A DNA stretch of 56,932 bases from Ruminococcus sp. Lineage in GTDB: Bacteria > Bacillota > Clostridia > Oscillospirales > Acutalibacteraceae. Positions 48,864 to 56,932 of this stretch are shown one piece after another. Position numbers and translations under genes: made by a program. The stretch covers positions 1 through 56,932 of the forward strand of contig JAFNSO010000087.1 of assembly GCA_017384945.1 (NCBI GenBank). The letters run 5' to 3'. Positions within the stretch are counted from its first letter, which is position 1; each line of letters starts with the position of its first letter. Under the pieces are notes generated by a model that saw only the letters and a program-made list of their open reading frames with translations, ran no database searches and was not told the origin of the DNA.

Positions 48864-50456
48864 TTATCTTAGCAAAATGCCGATGTTTTTCGTAATGCAA
48901 CTGTCGCTGAGCGTTACGTTGTCTTCCGAATCAACAATGAACGCGTACATATACAGCGTCAGGTTTTCGTAATTCTTCGGGTTGTTGAAGTACGGCTCGT
49001 AGATGACCTGATACTGTCCCGAAACGTTGGCTTCAACAACGCCCGAGTTGTAAACGAGAGTGCCGTTTGAGCCTCTGCCTGTTTTCTTTACGGTGTTGAC
49101 CTCGAGGATATCAGCCTTTACCTTCTCAAGGTCGGTGATGGGAACGCTTGAATAGGCTACGCCGAGCTTTTTGAAGGTCGCGTTGGGGATGTTTCCCGTG
49201 ACGAGGAGCTCGAGCGTCAGTCTCGAGGTGTCGAGCGAATAATCGACGTCGTCGAGGATCGCGTAGGTTGAAGCCTGCGCGCCTTCGTTTACGACCTTGG
49301 TCTCGACCTCGGTGTCGCCGATTACATAGAACGTAAAGGAGGTTCCGATTTTGACTACCTTGCCGTCGGAAATCGAAAAGCTACTGACCTCGTCGGTCGT
49401 AACGGTAGCCTTATTCTTATATTCGAACTGTCCGTCGGGATGGTTTTCATCTGTAAACGGCTCGCCGTCAACGTAGACCTCGAACTTTTTCTTTTCGCGC
49501 CTGATATCGACCGTGAGCTCGTAGTTTTCGCCCTGAGTTATGTCTGAATTTGAAAAGCTGTACTCATAATCGGGAGCCCTGAGGGACGGAGACTGCGACT
49601 GCGCCACTGAAAGGGCGTTCGTCTCCGCGGTCGTATAAACGACATTACTTTCTCTCAGGCTGTTGCCGACGGAGTAGTTGTATTTAATCAGATAGACGTG
49701 CTCGCTTTGGGAGCTCTGACCCTTTCTTACGACCTCGCCGTCGAGCGTTTCCTCGTATCTGAACGGAATGTTTTTCGACTTGACGTTCTCGACGTTGTAG
49801 ATCTCCTCGATATGAAGGGTTACGTCCCCGATACCGAAATTGTCCGTAACTTCGAGCATGAGCGTTACAAGCGGCTTGGGAGTCGAGAAATCGAACACAT
49901 CGTTCTTGTAGGTCGCGTTAAAGCGGAACACGTTGCCGTTCATCTGCCCGAAATTATCGCACACATTCGGCGCTGCGGAGCCGTTGTCCGTGGAAACGGT
50001 CTCGTCGTTGTAGTAGGAGGCGCTCTGAACGCCCGTTACGGTATCGGCAAAATCAATGCTCACCTGAAACGCGGCGAGCTTCTTCTCCGTCGCGATATAG
50101 TATTTGTACTCGACTATGCGGGTCTGAGCTTCGCCTGTTTTTGTCTTTTCCTTTTTCTTTTTGACGGGCGGAGCTGTCTTTTGCGGCTCGGACGAAGGAA
50201 GAGTCGTCTCAAGCTTCGTTTCAGCCTCGGTCGCCTTTTCCTCGGAGGACTGTTTTTTGTCCGTCTCCTTTTCGGCGGTCTCAGAAGCCTTCTCGACCTT
50301 CTCGGGCTTCTCGGGCTTTGCGGGAGCGGCTGACACGGCGACGCTGTTTTTCTCAACAACGTCCGTATCGCTGACCGTCGTCGCGGACACGCAGAAAAGC
50401 GACGCCGCCGCCATAACAGCGGACAGGAATATTGAAGTCGTCTTTTTGAATTTCAT
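48864..50456 (-). CDS. Secreted protein with a cohesin-like beta domain
   Basis: A 530-residue exported protein. Signal peptide 1-25; Lys/Glu/Thr/Pro-rich spacer about 40-110; then a beta domain about 112-240 (KLAAFQVSIDF, GNVFRFNATYKND, PLVTLMLEVTD, GDVTLHIEEIY) that has the strand pattern of a cohesin or related carbohydrate-binding fold; further beta segments, one with a Glu/Lys-rich propeptide-like loop, follow to the end. Cohesin identity is a guess from pattern only. If right, it could bind dockerins such as the one on the pullulanase in this window. No sortase motif is seen. GAAGGAGG precedes the ATG. Confidence 0.55.
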   Translation of the reverse strand: MKFKKTTSIFLSAVMAAASLFCVSATTVSDTDVVEKNSVAVSAAPAKPEKPEKVEKASETAEKETDKKQSSEEKATEAETKLETTLPSSEPQKTAPPVKKKKEKTKTGEAQTRIVEYKYYIATEKKLAAFQVSIDFADTVTGVQSASYYNDETVSTDNGSAAPNVCDNFGQMNGNVFRFNATYKNDVFDFSTPKPLVTLMLEVTDNFGIGDVTLHIEEIYNVENVKSKNIPFRYEETLDGEVVRKGQSSQSEHVYLIKYNYSVGNSLRESNVVYTTAETNALSVAQSQSPSLRAPDYEYSFSNSDITQGENYELTVDIRREKKKFEVYVDGEPFTDENHPDGQFEYKNKATVTTDEVSSFSISDGKVVKIGTSFTFYVIGDTEVETKVVNEGAQASTYAILDDVDYSLDTSRLTLELLVTGNIPNATFKKLGVAYSSVPITDLEKVKADILEVNTVKKTGRGSNGTLVYNSGVVEANVSGQYQVIYEPYFNNPKNYENLTLYMYAFIVDSEDNVTLSDSCITKNIGILLR

Positions 50457-50492
50457 TGTTTTTCCTCCTTCTGAAACAGGGTCTACATAGTT

Positions 50493-50521
50493 AGTATAGC
50501 ATAGCCGACGGGGTTTTGCAA
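50493..50521 (-). promoter_or_regulatory. Promoter of the secreted protein gene at 48864
   Basis: Minus-strand TTGCAA (50516-50521) and TATACT (50493-50498) with a 17-base spacer and TGC before the -10. Confidence 0.7.
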
Positions 50522-50525
50522 CACT

Positions 50526-51356
50526 TTATACAAAAAGTTCGGGGTGCATTCGCGAAAAATGGAAAATATACTGTTGCGCGATACCCGCGTACTCGCCGAA
50601 GTCGTCGGCGGTCATATCGGGAAAGAGCCTTTCCATAGCCCGCTTCATCCAGACGTCGACGGGGAAAGCCTCGATCCTGTGCAGTCCGAAGAGCAGGGCG
50701 CAGTCCGCGACCTTGACTCCGACGCCCTTGATTTTCATAAGCTCGCTTCTCGCCTGCTCATAAGGGAGAGTTGCGCAGTCGCCGAGCCTGACCTCGCCCG
50801 AGCTCACCTTGCGGGCGGCGTCGATTATGTACCTCGCCCGAAAGCCCGCGCGGATCGGCGCGAGGTCGTCGGGAGAAAGCGGCGCGAGCCTTTCGGCGCT
50901 CGGAAAGCAATAGGACGAGCCCGTCCTTTCGCCGAAGCCCTCGCAAAGCCTCGAAACGATCCCCTTTATCCTTTTGATATTGTTGTTCTGAGAGATGATG
51001 AAGGTGCAAAGCGCCTCCCACGGCTCCTGCCTGAGGATCCTTATCCCGGGGGCGTAGCGCGCCGCCTCCTCCAGAACGGGATGGAGCCGTGAGACGCTCT
51101 CTCTGACCTTGGAATAGTCGAGGTCGAGGTCGAGATAAGCCCTCCATATGTTCTCAAAATCCTTTTTGTCTGAGTTTTCGATAAAAAGCGTCTCGCCGTC
51201 GAGCTTCATAGTTACCTCTCTGCCGAACGCGACTCCCCTGTAGCCGCCGTCGTACTCCTCCCAGCGGAAGCTCTGACCGCAGTCGAGCGTCTCGGCGAGG
51301 TTCAAATCCCTGACGGGGGAGATTTTGACGCCGTTTTCAAATTCCACGCACTTCAT
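50526..51356 (-). CDS. 8-oxoguanine DNA glycosylase, OGG1-like
   Basis: A 276-residue base-excision repair enzyme of the HhH-GPD superfamily. The N-terminal OGG_N-type domain contains LAETLDCGQSFRW, diagnostic for OGG1/AlkA-like enzymes; EPWEALCTFIISQNNNI opens the catalytic domain, and the helix-hairpin-helix LMKIKGVGVKVADCALLF is followed by FPVDVWMKRA, where the Asp is catalytic. The Lys in the HhH region would give lyase activity. ATG 51356 with AAAGG is preferred over two upstream starts in the same frame. It is divergent from a DUF6062-like gene and shares a palindromic promoter with it. Confidence 0.87.
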   Translation of the reverse strand: MKCVEFENGVKISPVRDLNLAETLDCGQSFRWEEYDGGYRGVAFGREVTMKLDGETLFIENSDKKDFENIWRAYLDLDLDYSKVRESVSRLHPVLEEAARYAPGIRILRQEPWEALCTFIISQNNNIKRIKGIVSRLCEGFGERTGSSYCFPSAERLAPLSPDDLAPIRAGFRARYIIDAARKVSSGEVRLGDCATLPYEQARSELMKIKGVGVKVADCALLFGLHRIEAFPVDVWMKRAMERLFPDMTADDFGEYAGIAQQYIFHFSRMHPELFV

Positions 51357-51386
51357 AAGCAAAAAACCTTTCATTTTTATAAAATA

Positions 51387-51419
51387 ATTATACCATATTA
51401 CCCGCGAATATGGTACAAT
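51387..51419. promoter_or_regulatory. Back-to-back extended -10 promoters within a 9-bp dyad
   Basis: TACCATATT (51391-51399) and its exact complement AATATGGTA (51407-51415) flank ACCCGCG. On the plus strand TGG plus TACAAT (51414-51419) and on the minus strand TGG plus TATAAT (51387-51392) form matching extended -10 elements. The dyad may also be an operator controlling both genes. Confidence 0.6.
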
Positions 51420-51447
51420 AAAATAAGAAAATAAACGGGGTGAGCCT

Positions 51448-52134
51448 ATGAAAGAAAACATCTGCACAATACCGATAAACGACCTCCTCAAGCCGAAGGA
51501 CGGCTGTCCGATCTGCCGGATGAGGGAAATGCTCGAGGAGACCTACGTTGACTTCATAGTCGGCGACGCGATGATGGAGCCGAACATCCGCATTGAGACA
51601 AACAGGATGGGCTTTTGCCACCGACATTTCTCAAAAATGTTTACCGCGGGTCAGAAGCTCCCGAACGCTCTCATACTCGAGAGCCACCTGAAAAGCGTGC
51701 TCGAGAACGTCCTGCCGAAGAACTCGGGCTCAAAGCCCGACAAAAAGGCTCTCGAAAGAATCGAGAGCCTTGAAAGAACTTGTTATGTATGCGATAGGAT
51801 AGAGAAGGACATCCACCATCTTCTCGCGACTGTTTTCGCCGAATACGTAAAGAGCGAGGAATTTCGCTCGCTCTACCGCGAGCAGCCGTTCATCTGCCTG
51901 AACCATTACGCGCTGATAATGCGCGACGCCTCGGGCAAGCGCGGAGTGGGAAAGCTTATCAAGGAGTTTCACAGGGATACATACGAGCTGACAAAATCTT
52001 ACCTGCAAAAGCTCAAGGACGACACCACCTACTTCTGCTCGATGTTCGACTACCGCAACAGAGGAAAGGACTTCGGCGACAGCAAGGATGTAATCGAACG
52101 CGACATCGAATACCTGACGGGGGAAAAGCCGTAA
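51448..52134 (+). CDS. DUF6062-like protein with two Cys/His metal motifs
   Basis: A 228-residue cytoplasmic protein of an uncharacterised family common in Clostridia (DUF6062 by resemblance). It is built from two similar halves: CPICRMRE followed by FCHRHF, and CYVCDRIE followed by ICLNHY, i.e. a CxxC with a later CxxH in each, probably two zinc sites. The rest is helical and charged. No enzyme motif is evident; metal-dependent binding or a scaffold role is likely. The gene has a GGGGTGA ribosome site, a promoter shared with the DNA glycosylase, and a terminator at 52140. Its function is unknown. Confidence 0.72.
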   Translation: MKENICTIPINDLLKPKDGCPICRMREMLEETYVDFIVGDAMMEPNIRIETNRMGFCHRHFSKMFTAGQKLPNALILESHLKSVLENVLPKNSGSKPDKKALERIESLERTCYVCDRIEKDIHHLLATVFAEYVKSEEFRSLYREQPFICLNHYALIMRDASGKRGVGKLIKEFHRDTYELTKSYLQKLKDDTTYFCSMFDYRNRGKDFGDSKDVIERDIEYLTGEKP

Positions 52135-52139
52135 GATGA

Positions 52140-52160
52140 GAGCTGACCATAGGTCGGCTC
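52140..52160 (+). terminator. Hairpin terminator after the DUF6062-like gene
   Basis: GAGCTGACC, ATA, GGTCGGCTC (nine pairs with one G-U), then TTTTTT. Also lies just downstream of the convergent baseplate-like gene. Confidence 0.85.
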
Positions 52161-52164
52161 TTTT

Positions 52165-53100
52165 TTATACTCCGTTTAAGGTGTTTTCGAGCTCCGTGTT
52201 CAGAGTTCCGACGGTGCCCTCGAGCGCGTTGAATCTCGACAGGCACTCCGCTCTCATACCTCTGGGAACCGCAGCCCAGCTATCGGCGCTGAATGAGGGT
52301 GAGACAGAATTCACTTTTCTGTAGCGCGCTTCGCCGTGGTTGAGCAGGGAGATCCTCTGGTAGCCGTTGTTGTAAACGAGCTCGGCAGGGTAGCCCTCCC
52401 CAAAGCCGAGGTTAAAGGCGAGCGGGTTTTTGAGGACAAAGGTGTACCTGACAGTCGGAGCGGTGAACTGAGCGCTGTTGAAGGCGTTGAGCGCGCCGAC
52501 GTCGCCGAGTTCGACGTGCGAAATGAAGTCGGTCGAGCAGTACTCGTCAAAAACCTCGCCGAGCGAGCTGTGGAGCTTTGCCCTTGTGATACATCCGTCT
52601 CTCAGATCCGAGGTCGAGAAGGGCTTTTCGTTTCTGATCGCGGCGAGAGTCGCGTCCGCCTCGTCGCTGATGTCCTCGCACCTTTCGCAAAGCTCGTTAA
52701 GAAGCTGCTCGTGCTGCAAAAACTCGGAGTTCACCTTTTCGGCGTAGGACTCGGCGAACTCGATCGAGCTCTGAACGAGGAGCGGCGTTGCGCTTGTGTG
52801 GAAAACAAGACCGCCGCTGTTTGACGCCTTGATTTGCATTTGAACAATGCCCGACTTGTAAATCTGATCGTTTGTGACGTCCCAGACGAGGGTCGTGCCG
52901 CCGTTTTCGACCTGACTGTCGAGCAAAAAGAAGTTGCTCGAGCCGTCGTCGAACAAGAGATACATCCTGAAAATAAGCGTCGGGTCGGTTATTCCCTCGA
53001 CGAAGAACCGCTTTTCGGCGGAGAGGTTGTCTCCCGCGTAGCCGATAAAGGCTTCGCCCTCGGGAATGATAAATCTTCCGTCGTTTTTAATCGTAATCAT
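52165..53100 (-). CDS. Phage baseplate/tail-like protein (BppU N-terminal type), orphan
   Basis: A 311-residue protein. Residues 1-110 follow the pattern of the phage BppU/tail-fibre N-terminal domain (FRMYLLFDDGSSNFFLLD, TLVWDVTNDQIYKSGIVQMQI), about 118-155 is a probable coiled coil, and the rest is beta-rich with a final coiled-coil segment (ALEGTVGTLNTELENTL). It is preceded by a near-perfect AAGGAGGTGAT ribosome site. No other phage gene, integrase or att repeat is visible around it; neighbours are housekeeping genes. So it may be a remnant or a domesticated structural gene rather than a prophage. No signal peptide. Confidence 0.6.
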   Translation of the reverse strand: MITIKNDGRFIIPEGEAFIGYAGDNLSAEKRFFVEGITDPTLIFRMYLLFDDGSSNFFLLDSQVENGGTTLVWDVTNDQIYKSGIVQMQIKASNSGGLVFHTSATPLLVQSSIEFAESYAEKVNSEFLQHEQLLNELCERCEDISDEADATLAAIRNEKPFSTSDLRDGCITRAKLHSSLGEVFDEYCSTDFISHVELGDVGALNAFNSAQFTAPTVRYTFVLKNPLAFNLGFGEGYPAELVYNNGYQRISLLNHGEARYRKVNSVSPSFSADSWAAVPRGMRAECLSRFNALEGTVGTLNTELENTLNGV

Positions 53101-53134
53101 AAAATCACCTCCTTCTACTAAAAGGCAAAATAAA

Positions 53135-53166
53135 GAGGAAATTGCCCTGTTTAATGCAATTTCCTC
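53135..53166 (-). terminator. Hairpin terminator of the infB-truB operon
   Basis: Eleven-bp stem GAGGAAATTGC/GCAATTTCCTC, 10-base loop. It overlaps the truB stop codon by two bases. Confidence 0.8.
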
Positions 53167-54055
53167 AAAATAATTTAAAAATTTTTAAGTTTTCGCCTTT
53201 TTTGACCCCTAAGCCGAGGAAAATCCCGTCTCCCGAGCTGACTCTGAACAAGTCCCCGTCGGTGAGGGAGGAATTTCTGATGGCTGTTCTTTTTAGCTCA
53301 AGCTCGCCGCCGTTCGAGAATCTTCTTGCCTGAGCGTCGCTGACAGTAACGCGCGGATAAGTCTCAAACATACTCTCGCAGGAGAGCAGGCGGGCTTCGA
53401 TCTCGTCCTTTTTCATTTCCCGAAACTCGTCGAGAGTAAGGCTTCGGTCGAGAGTATAACCGCACGCCATAGTCCTGTTGAGCGCGGTCATAACGGCTCC
53501 GACCCCGAGCGTCTGTCCGAGGTCGTCGATAAGCGTTCGGATGTAGGTTCCCTTTGAGCATTTGACCCTGAGCTCTCCGCTTTGGCTCTCCTCGTCGAAG
53601 GACAAAAGCTCAAGCTCGTAAACAGTCGCCCTGCGGGGCTTTCGCTCGACCTCAACGCCCTTTCGCGCGAGGTCGTAGAGCCTTTGACCGTTGACCGAAA
53701 CAGCCGAATACATCGGCGGCACCTGACTTATTTCGCCTCTGAACCCGTTCAGGGCTTCCTCAAGCCGCTCCCGCGTGACCGAGCTCCCGGTTTTTTCTCT
53801 GACCTCTCCCCAGATGTCGAGGGTGTCGGTCGTGAGCCCGAGTCTGAAACGCGCGAGATACTCCTTGTCGTGGTTCGGGATGATGTCCTGAGCCCTCGTC
53901 GCGCTGCCGAGAAGGACAACAAGCACTCCGACCGCGTTTGGGTCGAGGGTACCCGTGTGCCCGATTTTCTTCTGCGCGCAGAGCCTTCTCAGAACCGCAA
54001 TCACATCAAAGGAGGTGTAGCCCGCGGGCTTGTTGACAAGAAGGACTCCGTTCAT
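53165..54055 (-). CDS. truB: tRNA pseudouridine-55 synthase
   Basis: Makes pseudouridine 55 in the T-loop of tRNAs. 296 residues; NKPAGYTSFDV and GHTGTLDPNAVGVLVVLLGSATR with the catalytic Asp are the TruB signature, and GTYIRTLIDDLG is motif III. The C-terminal residues form the PUA-like domain. Its ATG overlaps the stop of nrnA (ATGA). Last gene of the infB operon here, followed by a terminator; ribF, which usually follows, is elsewhere in the window. Confidence 0.95.
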   Translation of the reverse strand: MNGVLLVNKPAGYTSFDVIAVLRRLCAQKKIGHTGTLDPNAVGVLVVLLGSATRAQDIIPNHDKEYLARFRLGLTTDTLDIWGEVREKTGSSVTRERLEEALNGFRGEISQVPPMYSAVSVNGQRLYDLARKGVEVERKPRRATVYELELLSFDEESQSGELRVKCSKGTYIRTLIDDLGQTLGVGAVMTALNRTMACGYTLDRSLTLDEFREMKKDEIEARLLSCESMFETYPRVTVSDAQARRFSNGGELELKRTAIRNSSLTDGDLFRVSSGDGIFLGLGVKKGENLKIFKLF

Positions 54056-54981
54056 AAAGCAAGCTCCGCGGCGGCTTTGAGCCTGTCAAGCACCTCGCCG
54101 AGCGAGCCGTGGAGCGTGCAGCCCGAGGCCGCGGCGTGACCTCCCCCGCCGAACTGACGGCAGAAGGCGCAGGCGTCGACTCCGTCGTTTGTGCGCACTG
54201 AGATTTTGTAGTCGAACTCCTTTTCGCGGACGGTGATACCCATTTTTACACCCTCGATCTGACGCGGGATCGAGGCTATGCCCTCGGTCTCGTCGTCGGA
54301 GAGACCCTCGGTCATCTCCCGAGTGGTGTAGATGATCGCGCACCTGCCGTCGGCGCAGTAGATCAGGTTGTCGAGGATTTTCCGCTCGAGCTCAAGCCTG
54401 AGCTTTGACTTTGTCTCAAACATTTCCTTGTTGATAAACTCGCTGTCGCAGCCCGCCTCAAGGAGGTCGGCGGCGATCCTGAGCGTTTTCGCGGTCGTGT
54501 TCGTATACCTGAAGCAGCCCGTATCCGTCGAAATCGCGGTGTAAAGGCAGTCGGCGAGCGTTTTGTCGAGCTCAACGCCGAGCTCGGGCAGAAGCTCAAA
54601 GATTATCTCGCCCGCGGCGGCGGCGTTCGGATCGACGTACTTGACGGGGGCGTTCACCCTGCTGATCCTGTGGTGGTCGATACAAAGCTCCACCCTGCCC
54701 TCGTAGACGGGGCCGTTTTTGGGACCGAGGAGTTTTTCGTCCGCGACGTCTACCGAGACGATACAGCCCGTCTCGAACTCCTGCTCCCTGAGTTCACGGA
54801 AAAGATACTTGAATTTTTTCGGTCGGTCGGTTGTGATGACCCTCGCGTTTTTGCCGAGTCTCTGGAGGGCGAGGGCGAGGGCGGCGGCTGAGCCGAGACA
54901 GTCGCCGTCGGGATAGTTGTGGGTCAGGATATCAAAGTTATCCCGAGCCCGTAAAAAATCTGCAATTTCTTTAATCGTCAT
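54052..54981 (-). CDS. nrnA: DHH-family nanoRNase / pAp phosphatase
   Basis: A 309-residue DHH/DHHA1 phosphoesterase that degrades 2-5-nucleotide RNAs and dephosphorylates pAp. NYPDGDCLGSAAALALAL gives the first Asp motif, a Val/Asp segment (VSVDVADEKL) the second, CIDHHRIS the DHH core, and FGGGGHAAASG the DHHA1 domain. It overlaps rbfA upstream by 11 bases and truB downstream by 4. The gene order infB-rbfA-nrnA-truB is the standard Firmicute arrangement, which also supports the assignment. Confidence 0.93.
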   Translation of the reverse strand: MTIKEIADFLRARDNFDILTHNYPDGDCLGSAAALALALQRLGKNARVITTDRPKKFKYLFRELREQEFETGCIVSVDVADEKLLGPKNGPVYEGRVELCIDHHRISRVNAPVKYVDPNAAAAGEIIFELLPELGVELDKTLADCLYTAISTDTGCFRYTNTTAKTLRIAADLLEAGCDSEFINKEMFETKSKLRLELERKILDNLIYCADGRCAIIYTTREMTEGLSDDETEGIASIPRQIEGVKMGITVREKEFDYKISVRTNDGVDACAFCRQFGGGGHAAASGCTLHGSLGEVLDRLKAAAELAL

Positions 54982-55327
54982 TTTCCCTGTTCAAATCGTT
55001 TATAATTCTCGAGATATTCGCGCTGTACTCAATGCTGTCCGACGCGGTGAAAATCAGCTCGGGAACGTGGCGCAGTCTGAGCCTGTGTCCGAGCTCGCGG
55101 CGGATAAAGCCGCCCGCCGAGCGCAGACCCTCGCAGGCCTTTTTGCACCTGTCAAGTCCCTCGATCGCGCTGACATAGACCGTACAGTAGGAGAGGTCGT
55201 TCGTGACCTCGACCCTGATGATCGAGATAAAGGCGTCCTTTACTCTCGGGTCCTTAAGCTCGCGGAAAATCGCGGTGAGCTCGCGGCGAATATCCTCGGT
55301 GATTCTTTCTATCTTGTGTCCTGACAT
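54971..55327 (-). CDS. rbfA: Ribosome-binding factor A
   Basis: Assembly factor for the 30S subunit, acting on the 5' helix of 16S rRNA during late maturation and cold adaptation. The 118-residue length is normal. RRELTAIFRELKDPRVKDAF and the KH-type VTNDLSYCTVYVSA segment are conserved, followed by LRSAGGFIRRELGHRLRLRHVPEL. It lies 18 bases downstream of infB in the transcript and overlaps nrnA, which supports a single operon. Confidence 0.95.
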   Translation of the reverse strand: MSGHKIERITEDIRRELTAIFRELKDPRVKDAFISIIRVEVTNDLSYCTVYVSAIEGLDRCKKACEGLRSAGGFIRRELGHRLRLRHVPELIFTASDSIEYSANISRIINDLNRENDD

Positions 55328-55345
55328 AGCTTTTACCTTTTAAAA

Positions 55346-56932
55346 TCAATCGCGGTACTCTTCGATCATATAAACCTCAAAGACGTCGCCTTCCTTTAGG
55401 TCGGAGAATTTCTCGAGGCAGATACCGCACTCGTAGCCCTCGGCGACCTCCTTGACGGAATCCTTGAAGCGCTGGAGAGACGCTACGCGGTCGTCGGCAA
55501 TGATGATACCGTCGCGGACGACTCTGACCAGACCGTCGCGGCTGATTTTGCCCTTTGTGACGTAGGAGCCCGCGATGGTTCCGACGGACTTGATTTTGAT
55601 AACGTTTCTGACCTCAGCCGAGCCGAGCTCGACCTCTCTCGTCTTGGGAGCGAGCATACCCTTCATAGCGGACTCGATCTCCTCGATACAGTCGTAGATT
55701 ACCCTGTACATACGCATATCGACTCCGTCGCGTTCGGCGTTGTTCTGAGCGTTCTGGTCGGGACGGACGTTGAAGCCGACGATGATGGCGTTGGAGGCGT
55801 TGGCGAGCATAACGTCGCTCTCATTGACGGCGCCGACGGCTCCGTGGATGACGTTGACCCTGACCTCCTCGTTGGAGAGCTTTTCAAGGCTCTGGCGAAC
55901 CGCCTCGACGGAGCCCTGAACGTCAGCCTTGACGATGATTTTGAGCTCCTTCATCTCGCCCTGCTTCATCTGGTCGAAGAGGTTGTCGAGGGTTACCTTG
56001 GTCTGAGCGTTGAAGATCTCCTCCTTGCGCTCGTTCTTGCGCTGGTTGACGAGCTGACGCGCAAGGTGCTCGTTTGTGACGGCGTTGAAGGTGTCGCCGC
56101 CTACGGGAACCTCGTCGAGACCCGTGATCTCAACGGGAACGGAGGGACCCGCGGACTGAACCTTTTCGCCCTTGTCGTTTGTCATGGCGCGGACGCGTCC
56201 GAGACAGGTGCCCGCGACGACGATGTCGCCCGCGTTGAGCGTTCCGTTCTGAACGAGGACGGTCGCGACGGGACCTCTGCCCTTGTCGAGACGAGCCTCG
56301 ATAACGATACCCTTAGCCGCGCGGTCGGGGTTGGCGCGGAGCTCCTTCATCTCGGCGACGAGCAGAACGCTCTCGAGAAGGTCGTCGAGACCCTCCTTAG
56401 TCTTTGCCGAAACGGGAACGCAGATGATGTCGCCGCCCCATTCCTCGGGGACGAGCTCATACTCTGTGAGCTGCTGCTTGACCTGCTCGGGGTTTGCCCC
56501 GGGCTTATCCATTTTATTGATAGCGACGATAACGGTGACTCCCGCTGCCTTCGCGTGGTTGATAGCCTCGACCGTCTGCGGCATAATACCGTCGTCGGCG
56601 GCGACAACGAGGATCGCGATGTCGGTAGCCATAGCTCCCCTCGCTCTCATTGTTGTGAACGCCTCGTGACCGGGTGTGTCGAGGAAGGTTATGGGCTGAC
56701 CGTTTACGATAGTGCGGTAGGCGCCGATGTGCTGGGTGATACCTCCCGCCTCACCCGAGGTCACGTTGGCGTGACGGATAGCGTCGAGGATAGAGGTCTT
56801 GCCGTGGTCGACGTGACCCATAACGACAACTACGGGCGCTCTGCCGACGAGGTTCTCGTCGTCGTCCTCGCTGTCGTCGATGATTTGCTCCTCGATCGTG
56901 ACGACGACCTCCTTTTCGACCTTAGCGTGGAA
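55346..56932 (-). CDS. infB: Translation initiation factor IF-2, 3' part (cut by window end)
   Basis: GTPase that brings initiator tRNA to the 30S subunit. The frame is open to the window edge; 37 codons upstream of the G-domain are visible, including an acidic stretch and VGRAPVVVV directly before the G1 motif [24 protein letters not shown] and NKMDKPG are G3 and G4. Domains II-IV follow and the end, [10 protein letters not shown] and [10 protein letters not shown], is typical. The Met of MGHVDHGKT is not a start. The 5' end, and presumably nusA-ylxR genes, lie beyond the window. Confidence 0.97.
   Translation of the reverse strand, partial: FHAKVEKEVVVTIEEQIIDDSEDDDENLVGRAPVVVVMGHVDHGKTSILDAIRHANVTSGEAGGITQHIGAYRTIVNGQPITFLDTPGHEAFTTMRARGAMATDIAILVVAADDGIMPQTVEAINHAKAAGVTVIVAINKMDKPGANPEQVKQQLTEYELVPEEWGGDIICVPVSAKTKEGLDDLLESVLLVAEMKELRANPDRAAKGIVIEARLDKGRGPVATVLVQNGTLNAGDIVVAGTCLGRVRAMTNDKGEKVQSAGPSVPVEITGLDEVPVGGDTFNAVTNEHLARQLVNQRKNERKEEIFNAQTKVTLDNLFDQMKQGEMKELKIIVKADVQGSVEAVRQSLEKLSNEEVRVNVIHGAVGAVNESDVMLANASNAIIVGFNVRPDQNAQNNAERDGVDMRMYRVIYDCIEEIESAMKGMLAPKTREVELGSAEVRNVIKIKSVGTIAGSYVTKGKISRDGLVRVVRDGIIIADDRVASLQRFKDSVKEVAEGYECGICLEKFSDLKEGDVFEVYMIEEYRD

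Noticed and set aside
52140-53166. Prophage remnant
   Set aside because: Only one tail-like gene is present; no integrase, portal, capsid, lysis gene or attachment repeats were found.

Overview
The window looks like chromosome of an anaerobic gut Firmicute of the Ruminococcaceae/Oscillospirales type. The grounds are: a secreted type I pullulanase ending in a type I dockerin (the hallmark of cellulosome/amylosome builders such as Ruminococcus), 2-hydroxyacyl-CoA dehydratase activase-type proteins, BspA-like leucine-rich secreted proteins, a large fused PurL, Gram-positive style ribosome binding sites (AGGAGG), and G/C-rich third codon positions set against AT-rich gaps. No rRNA, tRNA, CRISPR array, transposase or integrase was seen. 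The coding density is high, and only one gene-free gap exceeds 300 bases (28082-28527).

Layout. 1-2511: end of a cell-wall operon (ddl, murF) followed by a HAD phosphatase. 2582-5853: two convergent secreted proteins (an LRR protein and an SH3/amidase cell-wall hydrolase). 5990-11905 (minus): nudF, ribF and a two-gene split version of the large dehydratase-activase protein. 11919-12818: an M14 peptidase, head-to-head with nudF. 12853-15162: asparagine synthase with a long acidic tail. 15347-17787: an ECF sigma factor coupled to a membrane-anchored beta-propeller protein. 17931-24116: large purL, then a two-component system. 24220-28081: malQ-glgP operon for alpha-glucan breakdown. 28528-32860 (minus): aspS, hisS, mgsA, minD. 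33061-37374: a GtrA-type flippase with an inserted zinc ribbon, a DUF3298-type secreted protein, and divergently a YfhO-type GT-C glycosyltransferase. 37434-39089: HtrA-type membrane protease with a Pro/Gln-rich cytoplasmic tail. 39292-46132: fba, dockerin pullulanase, a TetR regulator and glgB with a 100-residue lysine-rich tail. 46189-53100: a short-chain dehydrogenase, several secreted or uncharacterised proteins, an OGG-like DNA glycosylase, a DUF6062-like protein and an orphan phage baseplate-like protein. 53165-56932 (minus): truB, nrnA, rbfA and the 3' part of infB.

How the genes fit together. Four genes serve alpha-glucan metabolism: a secreted debranching enzyme probably docked on a cell-surface scaffold, intracellular 4-alpha-glucanotransferase and phosphorylase that turn oligosaccharides into glucose-1-phosphate, and a branching enzyme for storage glycogen. 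Aldolase and methylglyoxal synthase sit at the glycolytic end. A second theme is the cell surface: murF/ddl, an amidase, an M14 muropeptidase-like enzyme, a GtrA/YfhO pair and four small or medium secreted lysine-rich proteins.

The most unusual items are: zinc-ribbon insertion in the GtrA protein; histone-H1-like tail on GlgB; acidic coiled-coil tail on AsnB; the split activase with a hairpin across the second gene's ribosome binding site; a cohesin-like secreted protein near the dockerin enzyme; tandem heptamer tracts in several gaps; and a 9-bp dyad forming back-to-back extended -10 promoters. Functions were assigned by reading motifs by eye; no database search was possible.
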